From Rhodocyclaceae bacterium (GTDB lineage: Bacteria; Pseudomonadota; Gammaproteobacteria; Burkholderiales; Rhodocyclaceae): 59,157 nucleotides of DNA. The stretch is from NCBI GenBank assembly GCA_028714035.1, contig JAQTNA010000025.1, forward strand, positions 1 to 59,157. Direction: 5' to 3'. Position 1 is the first letter of the stretch. Every line of letters starts with the position of its first letter. The notes under the pieces are model-generated. The model was not told where the DNA came from, made no database searches, and saw only the letters and a program-made list of their open reading frames with translations. Shown here one piece after another: positions 43,347-51,347 of the stretch. The position numbers and the translations under genes are program-made.

Positions 43347-44729
43347 ATGAGCATTCAGAGGCAGACCTTCCATTCCGCCCTGCGGCGCGCCGCCTGGCTG
43401 GTGGGCCTGGCGGCAACGGCGCTGGTCACCCTGGGCAACACGGGGGAGGTGGACGACCGGGCCGCGAACCTCAGCTCCACCATGGGCGGCGTGCGCGTGG
43501 ATGTGGACAAGCCCGTGCTCCTGATTCCCCTCTACGAGCGGGACAAGCGCATCCACAGCCTCACGCCCTTCCAGTCCCTGGTGGATGCCGCGCCCGCCGG
43601 TTCGGTCCTGAAGCCCAAGCCAGGCACCTATGCCGGGCCGGTGCACCTGACGAAGCCCCTCATCATCGAGGGTGGCGGGCAAGTGACGATTGACGGCGGC
43701 GACAAGGGCACGGTGTTCGTGCTGGAAACCGACGGCGCCACGGTGCGCGGCCTGCGTTTCACCGGCTCCGGCTCTTCCCATGACAGCGACGACGCCTGTC
43801 TGAACGTGCGCGGCAACCGGAACACCATCGAGTCCAATGTCGTGGATAACTGCCTGTTCGGCGTAGACCTGAAGCAGTCCAGTCACAACGTGGTGAAGAA
43901 CAACAAGATTTCCTCCAAGCCCCTGGAACTGGGCATGCGCGGCGACGGCCTGCGGCTCTGGTACAGCATGGACAACCTGGTGGAGGGCAACGAGATCACC
44001 GATTCCCGGGACTCCGTGGCCTGGTACTCCAACAACAACATGTTCCGGAACAACGTCGGCCGGCGCAGCCGCTACTCCTTCCACTTCATGTTCGCGCACC
44101 ACAACGAGGTGGTGGGCAACCGTTTCTACGACAACGCGGTGGGCGTGTACCTGATGTACACGGAAGGGGTGAACCTGCGCAACAACGTCATCTCCCACGC
44201 CAACGGTGCCGCCGGCATGGCCATCGGCTTCAAGGAGGCCTCCGACTCCATCATTGAGGGCAACGAGATCATCTACTGCGCCATCGGCATCGGTTCCGAC
44301 CTGTCCCCCTTCCAGCCCGGCATGGAGATCCACATCCGGAACAACCGCATCGCCTACAACGGCATAGGCATGCTGTTCAACAGCGAACTGGGCGGCAACA
44401 TCGTCACCGACAATGTTTTCGAGGGCAACCTGACCAATGTTTCCCTGGGCGGCCACAGCGCGGCGGGCCTCAACCAGTGGCGCGGCAATTACTGGGACGA
44501 TTATCAGGGCTTCGATCGCAACGGCGATGGCGTGGGCGACGCCCCCTACAATTACTACGCCTACGCCGACCGCATCTGGATGGAAATACCGGCGGCACGC
44601 TTCTTCAAGAACGCGCCGGCCATGGAACTGCTGGATTTCCTGGAACGCCTGGCGCCCTTCTCGGCCCCGGACATCCTGGTGCATGACGAGGCGCCGCGTT
44701 TCGTGCGGCCCGAAAGGAGAGGCTCGTGA
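43347..44729 (+). CDS. nosD: NosD, periplasmic copper-sulfur cluster assembly protein
   Basis: NosD helps build the CuZ site by sulfur/copper delivery with NosFY. The 460-residue protein has a signal peptide, then right-handed parallel beta-helix repeats (CASH/NosD repeats: NTIESNVVDNCLFGVDLKQSSHNVVKNNKI and similar), with the family's GLRLWYSMDNLVEGNEITDSRDSVAWYSNNN segment. It overlaps nosG by 4 nt (GTGA). Confidence 0.95.
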   Translation: MSIQRQTFHSALRRAAWLVGLAATALVTLGNTGEVDDRAANLSSTMGGVRVDVDKPVLLIPLYERDKRIHSLTPFQSLVDAAPAGSVLKPKPGTYAGPVHLTKPLIIEGGGQVTIDGGDKGTVFVLETDGATVRGLRFTGSGSSHDSDDACLNVRGNRNTIESNVVDNCLFGVDLKQSSHNVVKNNKISSKPLELGMRGDGLRLWYSMDNLVEGNEITDSRDSVAWYSNNNMFRNNVGRRSRYSFHFMFAHHNEVVGNRFYDNAVGVYLMYTEGVNLRNNVISHANGAAGMAIGFKEASDSIIEGNEIIYCAIGIGSDLSPFQPGMEIHIRNNRIAYNGIGMLFNSELGGNIVTDNVFEGNLTNVSLGGHSAAGLNQWRGNYWDDYQGFDRNGDGVGDAPYNYYAYADRIWMEIPAARFFKNAPAMELLDFLERLAPFSAPDILVHDEAPRFVRPERRGS

Positions 44730-45577
44730 GCGAGTCACCGGATAACAAGATCGCGGAAAAGCCCCCCATTTCCAGGGAGCGCCGGCAGCAGGCTCGCCGC
44801 AAGGTGCTGCGCACCATCCTGCTCACCGGGGGCGTCATGGGTGCCGCCCTGTCCGGTTTCCTGCCCCTGGCCTATGCCCAGAGAAGCCGCCTGCGCCCGC
44901 CCGGCGCCCTGGACGAGAAGGATTTCCTGTCCTCCTGCATCAAGTGCGGCCAATGCGTGCAGGTCTGCCCGGTGCAGGCGATCAAGCTCGCCGACCTGGT
45001 GGACGGCTTCGGTGTCGGCGTGCCCTACATTGACGCCCGCGCCCAGGCCTGCGATTTCTCCTGCGACGCGGTGCAGTGCATCCTGGCCTGCCCGACCGGG
45101 GCGCTGGTGTACCACAAGCCGGAATTCCTCTCGGTGCGATCGGGCGCCCAGCTCAAAGCCAAGCCCATCCTCAAGGCCAAGGAGAAGGACGCGGAGCCGA
45201 CCTTGAATCTCAAGGAACGCATCGGCGTCGCCCGACTGACCCGCCCCGAAGCCTGCCTGGCCATCCAGGGCAAGGGCTTCAAGGGGCAGGCGCGGGGCGC
45301 CGGCTTCAAGGGCCACATGCGCTACATGGCGGTGGACCGCTGGAAGCCGATCAGGGTGGCGGACCACCCCTATGATGTGCCGGAATGCGATCTCTGCGTA
45401 AGCGAATGCCCCGTCAAGAACGCCATTTCCATCGAGACCGTCTTCGGGCCGGACGGCCGCCAGCGGAAGTCGCCGGTGGTGCATGAGCCCTGCGTCGGCT
45501 GCGGCGTCTGTGAAATGATCTGCCCGGTCGAATCGGCCGCCATCGAGATCGTGCCGCGGGAGGTATGGAGAACATGA
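44726..45577 (+). CDS. nosG: NosG, periplasmic-facing ferredoxin (NapG-like)
   Basis: The 283-residue protein has a Tat-like N-terminus (ARRKVLRTILLTGG) and four [4Fe-4S] motifs (CIKCGQCVQVC; CDFSCDAVQCILAC; CDLCVSEC; CVGCGVCEMIC). With NosH it forms a NapGH-like module that takes electrons from menaquinol in epsilonproteobacterial N2O respiration. GTG 44726 overlaps nosD; the 3' end overlaps nosH (ATGA). Confidence 0.92.
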   Translation: MSESPDNKIAEKPPISRERRQQARRKVLRTILLTGGVMGAALSGFLPLAYAQRSRLRPPGALDEKDFLSSCIKCGQCVQVCPVQAIKLADLVDGFGVGVPYIDARAQACDFSCDAVQCILACPTGALVYHKPEFLSVRSGAQLKAKPILKAKEKDAEPTLNLKERIGVARLTRPEACLAIQGKGFKGQARGAGFKGHMRYMAVDRWKPIRVADHPYDVPECDLCVSECPVKNAISIETVFGPDGRQRKSPVVHEPCVGCGVCEMICPVESAAIEIVPREVWRT

Positions 45578-46551
45578 ACGGCCCCATGAAGCGGCGCTTC
45601 GTCGACCAGATCCTGGTCATGTTCGGCCGCGAGCCGAAAAAGCCGGCGGAAATTTCGCCCAAGGCCCAGGAAATCCATCTGTACAAGAAGGGTAACCGGG
45701 ATTTCATCGCGGAGAAGCTGCATGCCCGCGCCCACGCCGAACCCAGCCACACCTGGCGCAACCGGCGCTGGATCACCCTGCTCCTCGCCAACCTGCTGTT
45801 CGTCGTTTCCTACTGGTTCGACGTGCAGATTCTCGAAGGCGCACTGACCGCCTCCCGCTTCATCGGCTTTCACCTGATAGACCTGAATTCGGCGCTCCAG
45901 GTGATGCTGGCGCACAAGCACGTCATCGTGAACCTCTTCATCGGCACGGGCACGGTGCTGGTGTTGTGGATACTGCTGGGTGGCCGCACCTTCTGTTCCT
46001 GGGTCTGCCCCTACCATCTGCTGGCCGAGTGGGCGGAGAAACTGCACCTCTTCCTGGTGAAGAAGAAGCTGGTCACGGACCAGACCATGGACCGGCGGCT
46101 GCGCAGCGTGTTCTGGCTGGTGTTTGCCGTGCTGGCGGCCGCCACCGGCTACACGGTCTATGAAGCCATCTCGCCCACCGGCATCCTGTCCCGGGCGCTG
46201 ATCTACGGACCGGGGCTGGCCCTGCTGTGGGTACTGGCGCTCCTGGTTTTCGAGGTATTCTTCTCGCGGCGCGCCTGGTGCCGTTATGCCTGTCCGATCG
46301 GCCTGACCTATGGCGTGGTGGGCATCGTGTCGCCGCTACGCATCATGTACCGGCTGGACGCCTGCTTCCACGAGGGGGACTGCCGCAAGGTATGCCTGGT
46401 GCCCCACGTGCTGGACACGGTCATCAAGGGCCGCGCGATTGACACCGAGGTGCCCATCGGCCCGGATTGCACCCGTTGCGGCCTGTGCGTGGACGCCTGC
46501 CCCACCGGCTCGCTGAAATTCGATGTCAAGGGATTGTCCAAACTGATGTAA
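45574..46551 (+). CDS. nosH: NosH, membrane iron-sulfur quinol oxidase subunit (NapH-like)
   Basis: The 325-residue protein has four to five membrane helices, the two CxxxCP motifs (CSWVCPYHLL, CRYACPIGLT) of the NapH/NosR/RdxA family, and two C-terminal [4Fe-4S] motifs (CFHEGDCRKVC, CTRCGLCVDAC). ATG 45574 overlaps the nosG stop and has GGGAGG 10 nt upstream; ATG 45565 is too close to that site. It probably oxidises menaquinol and reduces NosG. Confidence 0.92.
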   Translation: MNGPMKRRFVDQILVMFGREPKKPAEISPKAQEIHLYKKGNRDFIAEKLHARAHAEPSHTWRNRRWITLLLANLLFVVSYWFDVQILEGALTASRFIGFHLIDLNSALQVMLAHKHVIVNLFIGTGTVLVLWILLGGRTFCSWVCPYHLLAEWAEKLHLFLVKKKLVTDQTMDRRLRSVFWLVFAVLAAATGYTVYEAISPTGILSRALIYGPGLALLWVLALLVFEVFFSRRAWCRYACPIGLTYGVVGIVSPLRIMYRLDACFHEGDCRKVCLVPHVLDTVIKGRAIDTEVPIGPDCTRCGLCVDACPTGSLKFDVKGLSKLM

Positions 46552-46566
46552 TGGAAGCAGTGTCGC

Positions 46567-46659
46567 GTAGGTCGGGCTTCAGCCCGACATCGGCCGTCGT
46601 GCATGTTCTTGTCGGGATGAATCCCGACCTACACCTAGCCCCTAGCCCCTAGCCCCTAG
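46567..46659. repeat. family B repeat copy plus CCCCTAG tandem block
   Basis: 46567-46632 is a full family B unit (GTAGGTCGGGCTTCAGCCCGAC ... GTCGGGATGAATCCCGACCTAC). It is followed at 46636-46659 by tandem CTAGCCC words (three to four copies), ending 3 nt before the nosF start codon. Confidence 0.8.
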
Positions 46660-46661
46660 AA

Positions 46662-47522
46662 ATGATCCAGTTCCAGAACGTATCTAAAACCTTCCGCAAG
46701 GCGCGGGTGTTGGACGGCATCGCCCTCGACATCGGTCTGGGAGAGCGGGTGGCCCTGATCGGCTCCAATGGCGCGGGCAAGACCACCCTCATCCGCTGCC
46801 TGCTGGGGGAATACACCCACGACGGCCAGGTCCTGATTGACGGCGCCTCGCCTCGCCTTGAGCGCACCCGGGTATTGGCCCAGGTCGGCTTCGTGCCCCA
46901 GTTGCCGCCGCCGCTCAAGATGCCCGTGGGCCAACTGGTGGGCTTCGCCGCCTCCCTGTGCGGCACCGACCCCGCGCGCATCAACGCGCTGGCCGCCCGC
47001 CTGGGGCTGAACCTGGACATCATCCAGGGCCAGCCCTTCGTCAAGCTCTCCGGCGGCATGAAGCAGAAGCTCCTGATCGCCATCGCCCTGGGCCGGGACG
47101 CCCGCATCCTGGTGCTGGACGAACCCGCCGCCAACCTGGACCCGGAAGCGCGCAAGATATTCTTCGAGTTGCTGGCGGAACGCGCCGAGAGCGCCACCAT
47201 GCTCATCTCCAGCCACCGCCTGAACGAGGTGTCGTCGCTGGTGAACCGGGTGCTGGAGATGGACCTGGGCAAGGTGGTGCTGGACGACAAGGTGGCGGAC
47301 GACGTGTCGCTTTCCGGGATACTGAACTGCCGGGTATGCGTGAAGCGCATGGATGCGGCCCTGGCGAAGGCGCTGTCCACCTGGAAGTTCCGGGACCTGG
47401 GCGACGGGCTGGAATGGCAGGGCGAGGTGGCCGGTCCCGACCGCCTGCGTTTCCTGGGCATGATCTCCCGCTACGTCGCCATCACCAGCCACGTCTCCTT
47501 CACCGAGGCCCAGGATGTGTGA
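46662..47522 (+). CDS. nosF: NosF, ABC transporter ATPase
   Basis: NosF powers the NosFY exporter that supports CuZ assembly. The 286-residue protein has Walker A GSNGAGKTT, signature LSGGMKQK, Walker B ILVLDEPAANLDP and the SSHRLNEV switch. The last 60 residues (NCRVCVKRMDAAL...) form the C-terminal domain seen in NosF. It overlaps nosL by 8 nt. The start sits directly after a tandem repeat, with no clear Shine-Dalgarno sequence. Confidence 0.94.
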   Translation: MIQFQNVSKTFRKARVLDGIALDIGLGERVALIGSNGAGKTTLIRCLLGEYTHDGQVLIDGASPRLERTRVLAQVGFVPQLPPPLKMPVGQLVGFAASLCGTDPARINALAARLGLNLDIIQGQPFVKLSGGMKQKLLIAIALGRDARILVLDEPAANLDPEARKIFFELLAERAESATMLISSHRLNEVSSLVNRVLEMDLGKVVLDDKVADDVSLSGILNCRVCVKRMDAALAKALSTWKFRDLGDGLEWQGEVAGPDRLRFLGMISRYVAITSHVSFTEAQDV

Positions 47523-47979
47523 CCGGCGCCATTTCATGGGGCGGGTCGGTGTCGCCGGCCTCGCCCTCACGCCCCTGGCGGGCCTGCTTTCCGCCTGCTC
47601 CCATTCGAACCTGCCGGAAGGCATGGTGGAGATGAAGTGGGACCGGGATGCCTGCGCGCGTTGCAGCATGATCATCAGCGACCGGCGTTTTGCGGTGCAA
47701 CTGCGCGGCGGACCGAAGAACGAGTCCTTCAAGTTTGATGACATCGGCTGCGCCGTGATCTGGCTCAAGGGCAAGGGCTGGAGTTCCGACGCCGCGCTCC
47801 ACATCTGGGTCACGGACTCCACCGACCAGACGGGAGCCCGCTGGCTGGACGCCCGGAAGGCCCAATACCTGGGCGGCAAGACCTCGCCCATGGGTTACAA
47901 CTTCGCCGCCGTCAGCCTGCCCCAGCCGGGCAGCCTGGAATTCGAGGATGTGCGCCAGCACGTCCTGGCGAAGGGGTAG
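47515..47979 (+). CDS. nosL: NosL, copper chaperone lipoprotein
   Basis: NosL binds Cu(I) and donates it to NosZ. The 154-residue protein has a Tat-like start (CDRRHFMGRVGVAGLAL), a lipobox LSAC with Cys28 as lipidation site, and the CxxC-x-M motif CARCSMIISDRRFAVQL characteristic of NosL, plus GYNFAAV near the end. ATG 47515 overlaps nosF. Confidence 0.94.
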   Translation: MCDRRHFMGRVGVAGLALTPLAGLLSACSHSNLPEGMVEMKWDRDACARCSMIISDRRFAVQLRGGPKNESFKFDDIGCAVIWLKGKGWSSDAALHIWVTDSTDQTGARWLDARKAQYLGGKTSPMGYNFAAVSLPQPGSLEFEDVRQHVLAKG

Positions 47980-47996
47980 CAAGTGTTCCAAGAGCA

Positions 47997-48130
47997 AATT
48001 CACCGCAGAGGCGCAGAGGCGCGGAGAAAACCGGGTAAAGGTGAGAACTGCCTCCCACTCCCGGGCAAGGGAATACCGGCGGTGATGATGTATCGTTTTT
48101 CCTCTGCGCCTCTGCGTCTCTGCGGTTCAA
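47997..48130. repeat. intergenic inverted repeat, family A copy 3
   Basis: The left arm CACCGCAGAGGCGCAGAGGCGCGG and right arm CCTCTGCGCCTCTGCGTCTC are about 70 nt apart, followed by TGCGGTTCAA. It fills the gap between nosL and nosY, breaking an otherwise overlapping gene run. Confidence 0.8.
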
Positions 48131-48143
48131 TCCGAGGTTATCC

Positions 48144-48971
48144 ATGAAACAACTCTGGCTCACTGCCAAGCTCGACATCGTGGAGTCGCTCCACGCCCGC
48201 TGGTTCCAGATCTACAGCCTGGTGTTCGGCGGCATCGTCGCGCTGCTCTTCCTCTTCGGCCTGACCGAATCCCGGGTGCTGGGCTTCATCGGCCTGTCCC
48301 GGCTGCTGGTGACCTACATCCAGCTCACCATGGCCATCCTGCCCATCTTCGTGCTCATCACCACGGTGCGCTCGGTGGCCGGAGACAGGGAAGCCGGGGT
48401 ATTCGAGTACCTGCTGTCCCTGCCGGTGTCGCTCTCCGCCTGGTTCTGGGGCAAGATCGTCGGCCGCTACGTCATGGTCTTCGCGCCGGTCTTCCTGGCC
48501 ATGGTGGGCGCCGTTCTGGTGGCCCTGGTGCGGGGAATCGAGGTGCCCTGGGGCATCTTCGGCTACTACACGGCCCTGCTTGCCGCCATGGCCTGCTGTT
48601 TCCTGGGCATAGGCATGCTCATCTCGGCTCTGGCGCGCAGTACGGACATGGCCCAGGGCGCCGCCTTCCTAGTGTGGCTGACCCTGCTCATGTTCCTGGA
48701 CCTGATCCTGCTCGGCGTCATGATCCAGGGACGGGTCTCGCCCGAACTGGCGGTCACCATCGCCCTGGCCAACCCTTTACAGGTATTCCGCACGGCGGCC
48801 TTGTCGCTCTTCGATCCCCAGCTCATCGTGCTCGGGCCGTCCGCCTTCGTCATCCTGGATCTTTTCGGCAGTCTGGGTTTCAAGGTCTTCGCCCTGGCCT
48901 ACCCCACCCTGCTGGGCCTGGGCAGCGCGGCCCTGGGCTACCACATCTTCCGGCGCGGGGATTTGCCGTGA
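48144..48971 (+). CDS. nosY: NosY, ABC transporter permease
   Basis: The 275-residue membrane protein has six helices (ABC-2 type): LVFGGIVALLFLFG, YIQLTMAILPIFVLITTVRSVAGDREAGVFEYLLSLPVS, YVMVFAPVFLAMVGAVLVALV and others. The loop AGDREAGVFEYLLSLP matches NosY. It pairs with NosF for export of the sulfur species or an assembly factor handled by NosD. The stop overlaps the next gene (GTGA). Confidence 0.93.
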   Translation: MKQLWLTAKLDIVESLHARWFQIYSLVFGGIVALLFLFGLTESRVLGFIGLSRLLVTYIQLTMAILPIFVLITTVRSVAGDREAGVFEYLLSLPVSLSAWFWGKIVGRYVMVFAPVFLAMVGAVLVALVRGIEVPWGIFGYYTALLAAMACCFLGIGMLISALARSTDMAQGAAFLVWLTLLMFLDLILLGVMIQGRVSPELAVTIALANPLQVFRTAALSLFDPQLIVLGPSAFVILDLFGSLGFKVFALAYPTLLGLGSAALGYHIFRRGDLP

Positions 48972-49501
48972 GCAGGTGTCAGTTGTCAGGTGTCAGGTGT
49001 CAGAGCCCGGGGCGGCGCTGGGCGTTTGTGGTCTTGGTTCTGGCCTTGCTGCCTTTCCGGGTCTTCGCGGTGGACAGCGCACCGCTTTATGGCGCGACAC
49101 TCGCGGATCAGTACGGCAAACCCGTCGCCCTGACGAGCCTGCGCGGCAAGCCGATACTGGTGAATTTCTGGGCCCGCTGGTGCCCGCCCTGCCGCAAGGA
49201 ATTCCCGGACCTGATGGCGGCCCAGGCTCAATACCAGGGTAGCGGCCTGGTGGTGGTCGGCATCGCCATCGAGGACGCCGCCGGCTTGGAAAAGGTGAGG
49301 GACTTCGCCAAGGCCTACGGCATGGACTACACGATCCTGCTGGGGGGCGACCAGGGGCTTTCCCTGTTACGATCCCTGGGCAACGAGTCCGCCGCCCTGC
49401 CCTATAGCCTGGTACTGAACCGCACCGGGCAGGTGGTTGCGACGAAGCTCGGGGTGATGAAGAAGCCCGAAATGGACGCCGCCATACAAAAGGCGTTGTA
49501 G
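48968..49501 (+). CDS. TlpA-like periplasmic thioredoxin
   Basis: The 177-residue protein has a hydrophobic signal/anchor (WAFVVLVLALLPFRVFAV) and a thioredoxin-fold domain with the active site WCPPC and the conserved cis-Pro region (ALPYSLVLNRTG). It overlaps nosY and may reduce cysteines of copper or cytochrome maturation partners. The first 15 residues (SRCQLSGVRCQS) are encoded by a tandem repeat, so the native start may have been displaced; GTG 48968 is the only in-frame start before the signal segment that I can support. Confidence 0.85.
   Translation: MSRCQLSGVRCQSPGRRWAFVVLVLALLPFRVFAVDSAPLYGATLADQYGKPVALTSLRGKPILVNFWARWCPPCRKEFPDLMAAQAQYQGSGLVVVGIAIEDAAGLEKVRDFAKAYGMDYTILLGGDQGLSLLRSLGNESAALPYSLVLNRTGQVVATKLGVMKKPEMDAAIQKAL
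48974..49003. repeat. tandem-word repeat, family E, inside the TlpA-like 5' end
   Basis: Four tandem copies of AGGTGTC/AGTTGTC-type words (unit about 7-8 nt) lie inside the open frame just after the GTG start. Confidence 0.75.
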
Positions 49502-49503
49502 TT

Positions 49504-49564
49504 GCAGGTCGGGCTTCAGCCCGACAAGAACATCCCAGAACCGTGTGTCGGGATTCATCCCGAT
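49504..49564. repeat. intergenic inverted repeat, family B copy 5
   Basis: The arms GCAGGTCGGGCTTCAGCCCGAC and GTCGGGATTCATCCCGAT begin 3 nt after the TlpA-like stop codon. Confidence 0.75.
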
Positions 49565-49585
49565 ATGAACCCGAAGGAGTCCATC

Positions 49586-49948
49586 GTGAAGCAATCCGTT
49601 TTCCTGCTCGCATTCTTGCTGGTGTTTGCCGTATTCAATGCCGTGGCTGCCGATTCCGGGGCGGATCTGCTGGCCATCAAAGACCTCGGCGCCGTGAACG
49701 GCCAGGCCCTGGCTTGTGCCGCGATGCCGAGCGCCCAGCACGCCAAGTCCATGATGCTGGCCCATGCACCGAAGACCCAGGTGTACGGCGACGCGTTCCA
49801 GGCCAGCACGAACGAGGCTTTCCTGGCCCAGACCAAGGACGGCGGCTCCTGTGCGACGGCAGAGGCATTTGAAGCAAGGCTGAACGATCTGGAAAAGCGG
49901 CTGAACGAACTCCTGCCCGTCCCGGCCGCCCCTTCCGCCCAACACTGA
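49586..49948 (+). CDS. small secreted hypothetical protein
   Basis: The 120-residue product starts at GTG 49586 with AAGGAG 6 nt upstream, has a clear signal peptide (MKQSVFLLAFLLVFAVFNAVAA), two cysteines (ACAAM, SCATA) and a C-terminal helical stretch (FEARLNDLEKRLNELLP). An ATG at 49565 is the alternative start. I do not recognise a family. Its place between the TlpA-like and Sco genes suggests a periplasmic role linked to copper or NosZ maturation, which is an inference only. Confidence 0.65.
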   Translation: MKQSVFLLAFLLVFAVFNAVAADSGADLLAIKDLGAVNGQALACAAMPSAQHAKSMMLAHAPKTQVYGDAFQASTNEAFLAQTKDGGSCATAEAFEARLNDLEKRLNELLPVPAAPSAQH

Positions 49949-49960
49949 GAGCCCCCATCC

Positions 49961-50611
49961 ATGAAAGCGATCATTCTTCTGGCAAGCCTGCTCCTGACCA
50001 CGGCACCCGCCCTGGCTGCGGACCCCCATGCCGGACTGCCCCCGGAAGCCAGTGAAACGACCGGCCTGGTGGAGGTTACCCCACGCTACGTGCTCATGGA
50101 CACCAGCGGCCGCGCCATCCTGGACGACTATTTCGCCGGACGCTTCCAGCTCATTTCCTTCGGCTACACCTCCTGCCCCTCCGTGTGCCCCAGCACCCTG
50201 GCGGCCATGAGCCTGATCCTGGGCAAGCTCGGCGCCCTGGCAGGCCAGGTACAGCCCATCTTCATCAGCGTGGACCCGGAGCGGGACAAGCCGGACGTGC
50301 TGGAGCGCTACACGCAGAACTTCGATCCGCGCATCATGGGCCTCACGGGCTCCCCGGAATTGATCGCCGGCGTGGCCCGGAACTTCAAGGTGACTTACGC
50401 CAAGCACCTGGAACCGGGGGCGCCCCCGGCCGAATACAGCATGGATCATTCCGTCGGCATGTACCTGATCGGCCCGGACGGCCGCTTCCTGACCAAGTAC
50501 GGCTATAGCGCCTCGGCGGCGGACATCGCCGAACGCCTGAAGCAGCGGATCGAGGCCTACAACGCCGAGAAGGCCGCGGAGAAGCTGGCGGCAGAAAAGC
50601 AGCCGAAGTAA
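49961..50611 (+). CDS. SCO1/SenC-family copper protein
   Basis: The 216-residue protein has a signal peptide (LLLTTAPALAA) and the thioredoxin-like Sco fold with copper site CPSVC and the distal histidine in YSMDHSVGMYLIG. Sco proteins deliver copper to CuA sites; here the CuA of NosZ is the likely client because no aa3 oxidase is in the window. It starts 12 nt after the small secreted protein and ends 7 nt before ubiE. Confidence 0.92.
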   Translation: MKAIILLASLLLTTAPALAADPHAGLPPEASETTGLVEVTPRYVLMDTSGRAILDDYFAGRFQLISFGYTSCPSVCPSTLAAMSLILGKLGALAGQVQPIFISVDPERDKPDVLERYTQNFDPRIMGLTGSPELIAGVARNFKVTYAKHLEPGAPPAEYSMDHSVGMYLIGPDGRFLTKYGYSASAADIAERLKQRIEAYNAEKAAEKLAAEKQPK

Positions 50612-50618
50612 GGCAGCC

Positions 50619-51347
50619 ATGGCTTCCCTGGAGAGGAGTTTCGGTTTTCGGGACGTGGTGCCGGAAGAGCGGCAGAGCCGCATCCGTGCCGTATTCAACG
50701 CGGTGGCGCCACGCTACGACCTCATGAACGACCTCATGAGCTTCGGCATTCATCGCCTTTGGAAGCGTACCCTGGCGCGGAGCATCCGGACGCCGGCCGA
50801 CGCAAGGGTGGTGGATCTGGCGGGGGGCACGGGCGACGTGGCCCGGCTCCTGGCCCGACAGCCCGGCCGCCGGGTCTGGGTGGTGGATCCGAGCGTGGCC
50901 ATGATGGCGGCGGGGCGGCGGCGGGAGGACCAGGGCGACATCGGCTGGGTCGCGGGGGAAGCAGAAGCCCTGCCCTTCGGCGACGCCTCCCTGGACCTGG
51001 TGACCATCTCCTTCGGCCTACGGAATGCCACCCGGCCGGAGGCGGCCCTGGAAGAGATCCGGCGCGTCCTGAAACCCGGGGGCCGCTTCGTCTGCCTGGA
51101 GTTTTCCCGGCCTCATTTCTGGCTCAAGCCCTTCTACGACCTCTATTCCTTCCTGGTCATCCCGCGCCTGGGAGCCTGGGTGGCGGGGCAACCCTCGGCC
51201 TATCACTACCTGGTGGAGTCCATCCGCCGCTTCCCCGACCAAAGGGCATTCGCCGCCATGATGGAATCGGCGGGCTTCGAGGCGGTGCGCTGGAACAACC
51301 TGTCCTTCGGCATCGCCTGCCTGCATTTCGGCGTGCGCCCGACATGA
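50619..51347 (+). CDS. ubiE: demethylmenaquinone/ubiquinone C-methyltransferase
   Basis: UbiE/MenG performs the last step of menaquinone synthesis and one step of ubiquinone synthesis. The 242-residue protein has FGFRDVVPEERQSRIRAVFNAVAPRYDLMNDLMSFGIHRLWK, the SAM motif VVDLAGGTGDVARLL, and SFGLRNATRPEAALEEIRRVLKPGGRFVCLEFS. It sits between a Sco gene and menA (4-nt overlap), so a menaquinone-specific role is likely; a second copy for ubiquinone may lie elsewhere. Confidence 0.94.
   Translation: MASLERSFGFRDVVPEERQSRIRAVFNAVAPRYDLMNDLMSFGIHRLWKRTLARSIRTPADARVVDLAGGTGDVARLLARQPGRRVWVVDPSVAMMAAGRRREDQGDIGWVAGEAEALPFGDASLDLVTISFGLRNATRPEAALEEIRRVLKPGGRFVCLEFSRPHFWLKPFYDLYSFLVIPRLGAWVAGQPSAYHYLVESIRRFPDQRAFAAMMESAGFEAVRWNNLSFGIACLHFGVRPT

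Noticed and set aside
42312-44738. 808-codon minus-strand open frame across nosB and nosD
   Set aside because: Antisense shadow of two well-supported plus-strand genes; repetitive composition and no motif.
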